40,861 nucleotides of DNA from Erythrobacter donghaensis (lineage in GTDB: Bacteria; Pseudomonadota; Alphaproteobacteria; Sphingomonadales; Sphingomonadaceae). The notes beneath the pieces were generated by a model. That model did not search any database. It was not told where the DNA came from and was given only the letters and a program-made list of their open reading frames with translations. Of this stretch, positions 31,714-40,861 are shown piece after piece (positions within the stretch are counted from its first letter, which is position 1; each line of letters begins with the position of its first letter). A program made the position numbers and the translations under genes. Location: contig NZ_LSJS01000206.1 in the NCBI RefSeq assembly GCF_001557325.1, forward strand, positions 1-40,861, in the 5' to 3' direction.

Positions 31714-32803
31714 GGGCGAGGCTTCGGGCCGCGCCCTCGTCCGCGGCCAGCGCTTCGCCCCACAACGGGGCGATCAGGCGGGCGGCGATGCGGCTCCTGA
31801 CGAACAGCAGGTCGACGAGGTCATAGCCCGCCACCGCGCCCATGTCGCGCTTGTAGCCGCTGTCGCCCGTTCCGAGATCCAGCGTGCGCAGGCCCTCGGC
31901 AAGCGCCGCGTCGAGCGAATGGTAATTGGCGATCTTGCCGACCTGGCAGTGCCTGAGATCCTCGGCATGGGTTCCGGCGATGGCATAGCGCACGGGGCCG
32001 TCGTCCAGATCGAAGCTGAAAGCGACCGGGCGCTCGTCCAGCATCAGGATGATCGCGACGAGGCCCTCGGCGATGACCGGATCGCGCAGGGCCTCCTGCC
32101 ACACGGCGCGCTGCGCGGCGGTCAGGAACTTGGCGCCGCTTCCATCGGTGGTGCGGGCGATCCAGCTGTCGGCTTCGACCCGGGCCATCGCCTCGAGGGC
32201 TGCGGCGCTCCACTGTGCGCCGCGCACCGTCCACCAGCGCGGGGTGCCGAGCGCTTCGAGCTTGCGCCATCCGGCGCGCAGCTTGCGCGGGGTCGAGCCG
32301 CGCTGGGGGGGATGGGCCCGCACCGCATCGAGGTCGATCACCCAGCTGGTCCCCGCCGGGCGCGAAAGGATGCGCCAGCCCGCCAGCTGTGCGGCGGTGA
32401 CCAGCAGGGCCATGGCTGGATCGTCGCGGCGCGTTGGGCCGATACGGCACACCTGGCCGAGGCCGCGGGCAGCCGGGTCAGCGAGGGCATGGGCCAGTTC
32501 GATCGCGCTGCAATCGGGGGCGAGCAAGGGGGCGCGCAGCGGCCAGTAGCCGCCTGCCAGCTTGCGCGCGCCGGTGATCGCGGGGCCGAAGGCGAGTGTC
32601 GGGATCGCCGCGATGACATCGCCGCTGCCGCCGCGCCGGACAACCAGCGTGCGCCCCGCTCGCTGCCCGTCGCCGCGATACCATGCCGCGCGCAGAAAGC
32701 CGTGGCCCGCCAGATTGCGGACCGCCAGATCGTCGATGGCGGGCGCGAAGCCCTCGATCATCATGACGGTCGGGGGATCGGCGGCAATCCTGCTTGCGTA
32801 CAT
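31706..32803 (-). CDS. GNAT-family acyltransferase (BioF2/CelD-like)
   Basis: A 365-residue cytosolic protein. The C-terminal half has the pattern of the FemAB/CelD-like GNAT domain (Acetyltransf_6): 'LVAIILMLDERPVAFSFDLD', then YAIAGTHAEDLRHCQVGKIA and NYHSLDAALAEGLRTLDLGT, ending GDSGYKRDMG. Such proteins are common in exopolysaccharide clusters, modifying sugars or polyketide-like precursors. The end overlaps the flippase gene by eight bases. ATG 32803 follows GGTGAGG; a second in-frame ATG lies about 13 codons later. The substrate is unknown. Confidence 0.78.
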   Translation of the reverse strand: MYASRIAADPPTVMMIEGFAPAIDDLAVRNLAGHGFLRAAWYRGDGQRAGRTLVVRRGGSGDVIAAIPTLAFGPAITGARKLAGGYWPLRAPLLAPDCSAIELAHALADPAARGLGQVCRIGPTRRDDPAMALLVTAAQLAGWRILSRPAGTSWVIDLDAVRAHPPQRGSTPRKLRAGWRKLEALGTPRWWTVRGAQWSAAALEAMARVEADSWIARTTDGSGAKFLTAAQRAVWQEALRDPVIAEGLVAIILMLDERPVAFSFDLDDGPVRYAIAGTHAEDLRHCQVGKIANYHSLDAALAEGLRTLDLGTGDSGYKRDMGAVAGYDLVDLLFVRSRIAARLIAPLWGEALAADEGAARSLAHG

Positions 32804-32903
32804 TCCTCACCTGCGTTGAGCGGTGCCGAGACCCCGCCTTACGCCGCGCGCGTAACCACCGGGTTAACCAACGCCGCCAATCCGCGCAGGCGGAGGAATT
32901 GCC

Positions 32904-33274
32904 TCAGATATTCAGCGGCTTGAAGGCCGTTGCCGGATCGCCCGTATTGGGCGTGTCGGCCGGGTCGATAAGCAGCAGCCTGACCTCGCCTTCGGGCACG
33001 CGCGGGAAGTGTTCGGTGCCGGCAGGAACGATGATCATCTCGCCCGGGCCGAGCACCTCGGTGCGGTCGCGGAACTCCATGTGCAAGCGCCCCTCGAGGA
33101 CGAGGAACAGCTCGTCGGTCTCGGGGTGCGAATGCCAGCGGAAATCGCCCGCGGCCTTGACCAGCCGGATCTCGTTCCCGTTGTAGCGCCCCGCGATGCG
33201 CGGCGCCCAATGGTCTGAAAAGAGAGCAAGTTTCTCGGCAAGGTTGACCTTCGCCGGGGTCTCGCCCGCCGCCA

Positions 33275-33275
<1 letters not shown>
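32904..33275 (-). CDS. Cupin-domain protein
   Basis: A 123-residue single cupin. Motif 1 is FRWHSHPETDELFLVLEG (His-x-His...Glu, metal ligands) at about residues 45-62 and motif 2 is GPGEMIIVPAGTEHFPRV, with a Pro-Gly turn and the fourth ligand His. The gene is coupled to the class III alcohol dehydrogenase by ATGA. A small metal-binding enzyme or sensor; the operon suggests a role near formaldehyde or aldehyde detoxification, but this is inference. Confidence 0.88.
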
Positions 33276-34387
<1,112 letters not shown>

Positions 34388-34405
34388 CGGCAGGCTCTCC
34401 TCGGG

Positions 34406-37153
<2,748 letters not shown>

Positions 37154-37157
<4 letters not shown>

Positions 37158-37669
37158 CCCTGCTGCGGCGTCTGCTTGCGGCGCTCGCGCTGGCGCTCGT
37201 CCCGCTGGGGCTCGCGGGGGAGGCGGGTGCCCACCAGCAGAAGATCGCGATCAGCACCGTCTCGCTCAACGCGCGCACCGGCATGATCGAGCTCGCGCAC
37301 CAGGTGCCGGTCCACGATGCCGAACACGCGCTCACCGCGCAGGGGATCAAGGGCCCCGACATCATCGGCAGCGCCGCGAGCCGCGAGGCCTTTGCCGCCT
37401 ACGTCGCCCGCCGCTTCCTGCTCGCGGTCGACGGGAAGCCGGCCGCGCCCGCCTATGTCGGCAGCGAGATCACCGGCGGGAGCCTGTGGGTCTATCAGGA
37501 AGTGCCCGCGCCCGCTGCGGGCGGGAGGGCGGTGCTGCGGTTCAATTCGCAGATCCTCACCGACGTCTGGGCGCGGCAGGAGAACCGGGTGAACATCGGC
37601 GCGGGCACGGCGCCGGAAACCTTCATCTTCAAGGCCGGCGATCCCCCGCGCGAGGCCTTGCTGCAATAG
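37154..37669 (+). CDS. DUF6702 family exported protein
   Basis: A 171-residue protein with an N-terminal signal peptide (TLLRRLLAALALALVPLGLA, cleavage probably near AGA-HQQ). After it, HQQKIAISTVSLNARTGMIE and LAHQVPVHDAEHALTAQ match the DUF6702 opening (H......IxHR.f.DD.E.AL). Function unknown. GTG 37154 overlaps the peptidase stop, so the two are translationally coupled and probably work together in the periplasm or cell surface. Confidence 0.8.
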
Positions 37670-37672
37670 GCT

Positions 37673-39856
37673 CTAGGCGCGGCGGCGCTTCGCTTCGAGC
37701 GGGGCGGTGAAGCGCGCCTGAAGATCGGGCAGCAGCATCGGGCGGCCATAGCGGAATCCCTGCGCGTGGCGGCAGCCGATGGCGCGCAGGAAGGTCTCCT
37801 GCTCCTCGGTCTCGACCCCCTCGACAACGACGCGCAGGCCCAGCGAGTGGCCCATCTGGACGATCGCCTGGATGATCAACCGCGCCTGATGGTCCTCGCC
37901 GATCGCGGCGATGAAATCCCGCTCGATCTTGACCGTGTTGATCGGAAAGGCGCGCAGGTGCGTGAGCGAGGAGAAGCCCGTCCCGAAATCGTCGAGGCAG
38001 ATGGTGAAGCCGCAGGCGTCGAGCATCGCGAGCGACTGGCGCAGGTGCCCGCCGGCATCGAGCAGCATCGTCTCGGTCACCTCGATGGCGATGTTGTGCG
38101 GGCCGAGCGGGCTGTTGTCGATCACCTCGATCATGTGCCGCACGAAATCGCCGCGCCGCAGATCCGCATCGGAAAGGTTGATCGCGATCCGCACGTCCGG
38201 GCCGAACTGCGCAAGGATCGCAGGCCCGTCCTCGACCACCTGGTCGAGCATCACCCGGCTCACCCGGCGCGACAATTCGGGATCGAGCAGCGCGGCGAAG
38301 ATGTCGCTGGCGACGATGATCGTGCCGCTCTCGTCACGCAGCCGCAGCAGCGCCTCGACCGCGACCACCCGGCCGGTGGCGAGTTCGATGATCGGCTGAT
38401 AGGCGGCGATGGCGCGGTCGCTGTTGAGCGCGCTGCGCAGCCGCGCGATCGCCAGCTGGCGCTCGCACTGGCGGGCTTCGATCTGCTCGTCCCAGACCAC
38501 CACCGTGCCGCGCCCGAGCTCCTTGCCGCGATAGAGCGCGAGGTCGGCGCGGCGCATGATCTCCTCGCCGCTGCCCGCAGTGGTCATGCAGGCGACCCCG
38601 CAGGTCGCCCCGATCTTCAGCATCGCGTGGCCCAACGGGGGCATGTCGTCGAGCTCGGCGATGATCTCGTCGAGAAAGCGCATCACCTCGCCCATTGCCA
38701 TGCCGGCCGGGAACAGCAGCGCGAACTCGTCGCCGCCCCACCGCGCCAGGAACACCCCCGATCGGGTGCGCAGCTGGAGCTGGCTGGCGATCGTCTCCAG
38801 CACCCGGTCGCCGACCAGATGCCCGAGCATGTCGTTGACGTCCTTGAACCCGTCGAGATCGAGCAGCGCGATAGTGACCGGCTCGCTTTCGACTCGCTGC
38901 ATCGCCTTGGCGAGCTGGCGGTCGAAGCTGGCGCGGTTGTAGAGCCCCGTCAGCCGGTCGCGCTCGGCCGCGCGCTTGAGCGCGACGTTGCGCAGGTGCT
39001 CCTCGGTGCAATCGAGGATGATCCCCGCCACGCTGTCGGGCGCGCCGTCGACATCGACCCTTTCGCCCACCACCCGGATGCGGCGCCGCTGGCCGTTCTG
39101 CCGGCGGATGCTGGTCTCGAACAGGAAGGGGCGCCCGTCGGCGACGGTCTGCTCGAGCTTCTGGATCACCATCGCGCGGTCCTCGGGCTCGTAGAGGTTG
39201 ATGGCCTCCTCGACCGTCGGGGCGGGCCCGGGTTCGAGCCCGTTGATGGCAAAGACCTGGTCCGACCAGTGAAGCTGCTGGGTGGCGATCTCGACCCGCC
39301 AGCTGCCGACATTGGCGGCCCGCTCGGCCTGGCGGAAGATCTGGCTCGACTGGCGCAGCGCGGCATTGGCGTTGCTGAGCGCGCGGGTGCGACCATGCAG
39401 CGCGATCGACTGCTCGGCCAGCTCGGCGAGCATCGCCAGCGGGGCGATCTGATCCGGGCGGAAGGCGTTGGGCTCGGGCGAGATGCAGCACAGCGCGCCC
39501 ACCAGGATGCCGCCATCCGAGCGGATCGGCACGCCCAGGTAGGAGCGGATATGGGGGGAGGCCGTGACCAGCGGATTGTCGGCGAGGCGCGGATCGAGGC
39601 GGGCATCGGCGATCAGCATCGGCGCCTCGCTGTGGATGCACACCGCGCAGAAGGATTCGCCGATCGGGGTCTCGATCAGTTCGATGCCGGTGCGCCCGAG
39701 GAACCACTGGCGATCCTGCTCGACCACCGAAAGCAGCGCGATCGGACAGCCAAACATGGTGCTGGCCAGCAGGGTGACGCGCGAGAACAGGTCGCGATCG
39801 GGCACCGCATCGAGGCCGAGGCTACGGATGGCATCGAGGCGCTGGGATTCCTTCAC
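37673..39856 (-). CDS. GAF-PAS-GGDEF-EAL cyclic di-GMP turnover protein
   Basis: A 727-residue protein, no membrane helices. A GAF domain at about residues 15-150 (with IGESFCAVCIHSEAPMLIAD), a PAS/PAC region at about 175-295, a GGDEF domain at about 305-455 with an intact ARWGGDEFALL, and an EAL domain at about 470-715. The EAL key segments are present: VAVEALLRL, INLSDADL, EVTETMLL, LDDFGTGFSSLTHLR, VVEGVET and QGFRYGRPM. Before GGDEF the RxxD inhibitory site reads RSGV, so it is lost. It could make and break cyclic di-GMP under a cytosolic cue. GTG 39856 is chosen because AAGGGG precedes it; GTG 39874 is the alternative. Its product may influence the flagellum. Confidence 0.93.
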   Translation of the reverse strand: MKESQRLDAIRSLGLDAVPDRDLFSRVTLLASTMFGCPIALLSVVEQDRQWFLGRTGIELIETPIGESFCAVCIHSEAPMLIADARLDPRLADNPLVTASPHIRSYLGVPIRSDGGILVGALCCISPEPNAFRPDQIAPLAMLAELAEQSIALHGRTRALSNANAALRQSSQIFRQAERAANVGSWRVEIATQQLHWSDQVFAINGLEPGPAPTVEEAINLYEPEDRAMVIQKLEQTVADGRPFLFETSIRRQNGQRRRIRVVGERVDVDGAPDSVAGIILDCTEEHLRNVALKRAAERDRLTGLYNRASFDRQLAKAMQRVESEPVTIALLDLDGFKDVNDMLGHLVGDRVLETIASQLQLRTRSGVFLARWGGDEFALLFPAGMAMGEVMRFLDEIIAELDDMPPLGHAMLKIGATCGVACMTTAGSGEEIMRRADLALYRGKELGRGTVVVWDEQIEARQCERQLAIARLRSALNSDRAIAAYQPIIELATGRVVAVEALLRLRDESGTIIVASDIFAALLDPELSRRVSRVMLDQVVEDGPAILAQFGPDVRIAINLSDADLRRGDFVRHMIEVIDNSPLGPHNIAIEVTETMLLDAGGHLRQSLAMLDACGFTICLDDFGTGFSSLTHLRAFPINTVKIERDFIAAIGEDHQARLIIQAIVQMGHSLGLRVVVEGVETEEQETFLRAIGCRHAQGFRYGRPMLLPDLQARFTAPLEAKRRRA

Positions 39857-40040
39857 GTCTGCCCCTTGCCCCACCGGCCCTTAACAAAGGGTAGGGTACC
39901 ATCCCCGGTGTCATCGCAGGGGAGCAGGTGCCGGGAAATGCGGCGCTTTCTGCGCGCTTTGCCGCAAGACCGGCCTCGACCGGGGCGAGATTCACCCGAG
40001 GCTGCGGCACTTCGGGGCGCGGGGTGCCCGAAGGCGAAAT

Positions 40041-40072
40041 CCCGACTTCAGCAGGGCCCGATTTCAGCGGGG
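40041..40072. repeat. Two adjacent 16-base direct repeats beside the tRNA-Leu gene
   Basis: CCCGACTTCAGCAGGG (40041-40056) and CCCGATTTCAGCGGGG (40057-40072) differ at two positions. They are seven bases from the 3' end of the tRNA gene. No integrase or second copy elsewhere was seen, so this is not called an attachment site. Confidence 0.55.
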
Positions 40073-40078
40073 AATGTT

Positions 40079-40165
40079 TGGTGCGGTCGAGAAGACTCGA
40101 ACTTCCACGGGCTTTCGCCCACAACGACCTCAACGTTGCGCGTCTACCAGTTCCGCCACGACCGC
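40079..40165 (-). tRNA. tRNA-Leu (anticodon GAG), CCA encoded
   Basis: An 87-base class II tRNA. The acceptor stem GCGGTCG / CGACCGC pairs perfectly, followed by discriminator A and an encoded CCA (40079-40081). The anticodon stem CAACG / CGTTG encloses the loop TTGAGGT with anticodon GAG at 40129-40131, and the long variable arm pairs GGGC with GCCC around GAAA. The T loop has TTCGAGT. Reads CUC and CUU leucine codons. Confidence 0.96.
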
Positions 40166-40274
40166 ACTCGGGTTTGCCGGGGCAGCCAAAGCGCTGGCCC
40201 CGCGGTAGGAGCGCGCCCCTAGCAAGGGGTCTTCGCTCGCGCAAGCACTTTGACGCGGGGTTTTCGTCGCCGTC

Positions 40275-40861
40275 CTATTGCTGCGCCCAGCCGATCCACG
40301 CACCCTCGGCGTTCGGCGGGATGTCGGCGATCGCCTCGGTCACGGTGACGGTCTCGCCCGGCGCGAGGCGACGCTTGGAGGGCACCACCACCCAATCGAC
40401 GATATCGCGTTCGCGCCGGTCGCGGAAAACCACCAGCACGTTGGGCAGATCGAGGCTCTCGCTCGCGGTGTTGCTGATCGTGCCGCGCACCCGGAAGATT
40501 TCCTGCCCGTTCTCGAGCGTGTCCTTCTTCTGCTCGGTCGTGGGGAAATCGAGCTTCAGCCCCGGACGGCCGATCCCGAAGGTGGCGCGCTGGAGCGGGA
40601 GCCATTCGGGCAGGCCGTAGTAATTGACCGCGACCGCGGTGCCGCCCGCGAGCAGGGCGAAGATCACCGCGGCCAGCGTCCACATGCGCAAGGGGTTGCG
40701 CCGCCGGGTGAAGGGGGCACGGTAATCGAACTGCGATCCGCCGTCCTCCTCGCCCTCGTCGTCCTCGGAGTAGGGCGTGTCTTCGCCGAGCGGGGGATCG
40801 GCGTAGTCGTCCTCGGCCGGAGCGGGATCGGAAAAGGCCGGGAGCGGCGGCGGAGGCGGGG
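40275..40861 (-). CDS. DUF3426-type membrane protein (5' part outside window)
   Basis: The frame is open from the stop at 40275 to the end of the window, giving about 195 residues with no start in view. Order: a Pro-rich and strongly acidic linker (residues about 1-40 of the visible part), basic patch FTRRRNPLRM, one membrane helix (WTLAAVIFALLAGGTAVAV), and an extracytoplasmic beta domain with FRVRGTISNTASESLDLPNV, LVVFRDRRERDIVDWVV and LAPGETVTVTEAI. This is the layout of DUF3426 proteins, which usually begin with an MJ0042 zinc ribbon; that part would lie beyond 40861. Function unknown. Confidence 0.8.
   Translation of the reverse strand, partial: PPPPPLPAFSDPAPAEDDYADPPLGEDTPYSEDDEGEEDGGSQFDYRAPFTRRRNPLRMWTLAAVIFALLAGGTAVAVNYYGLPEWLPLQRATFGIGRPGLKLDFPTTEQKKDTLENGQEIFRVRGTISNTASESLDLPNVLVVFRDRRERDIVDWVVVPSKRRLAPGETVTVTEAIADIPPNAEGAWIGWAQQ

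Noticed and set aside
39928..40078. A possible small gene between the GGDEF-EAL gene and tRNA-Leu
   Set aside because: Frames present have no ribosome site, no recognisable product and are parts of longer antisense shadows; only the short direct repeats stand out.
37766..40222. An 818-codon open frame on the plus strand opposite the GGDEF-EAL gene
   Set aside because: It runs antisense to a gene with clear catalytic motifs and continues into the tRNA region; composition is typical of an antisense shadow.

Overview
The window is a GC-rich (well above 60% by eye) alphaproteobacterial chromosome segment. Gene content and style point to Sphingomonadales, probably the Erythrobacteraceae; this is inferred from protein character, not from a search. 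P- and L-ring genes show a Gram-negative envelope.

Layout. 1-1450: the end of a diguanylate cyclase, then a leftward pair encoding a MotA-like channel protein and a one-TM ExbD/MotB-like partner. 1615-11479: a rightward hook/rod/stator operon, flgB-C-D-E-F-G-H-I-J-K-L-motA-motB, behind a sigma-54 type promoter. 11484-13295: leftward sulfotransferase and flagellin (fliC) genes separated by a terminator. 13577-27278: a rightward block with a sigma-54 activator (FlbD/FleQ type), fliE-F-G-H-I-J-K-L-M-N-O-P-Q-R and flhB; a consensus-perfect sigma-54 site lies in the end of fliJ, just ahead of fliK. 27277-27419: a large inverted repeat that starts in the flhB stop codon. 27442-29262: fliD and a FliS-like chaperone gene. 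29273-29290: a perfect parS palindrome. 29301-34591: leftward housekeeping and accessory genes (alpha/beta hydrolase; GNAT plus flippase pair; DUF5522, class III alcohol dehydrogenase and cupin operon). 34725-37669: M1-type metallopeptidase and DUF6702 protein. 37673-39856: a GAF-PAS-GGDEF-EAL protein. 40079-40165: tRNA-Leu(GAG). The window ends inside a DUF3426-type gene.

How it fits together. The encoded activator and the two sigma-54 type sites suggest that hook-basal-body genes and the fliK-flhB part of the switch/export block form one regulated class, with flagellin later under a possible sigma-28 promoter. flhA, flhF, fliA, flgA, flgM and all chemotaxis genes are absent here and must lie elsewhere. 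Several parts look reduced or divergent: a 270-residue hook protein with a 110-residue FlgD, FliM without the usual CheY-binding N-terminal peptide, and FlhB with NPLH instead of NPTH.

I did not find CRISPR arrays, insertion sequences or phage genes. No gene-free stretch exceeds about 300 bases. The most interesting items are the MotA-like/one-TM pair beside the flagellar operon, the parS site, the internal sigma-54 promoter, the minimal hook, the FliM N-terminus, the flagellin-adjacent sulfotransferase and the compensated inverted repeat.
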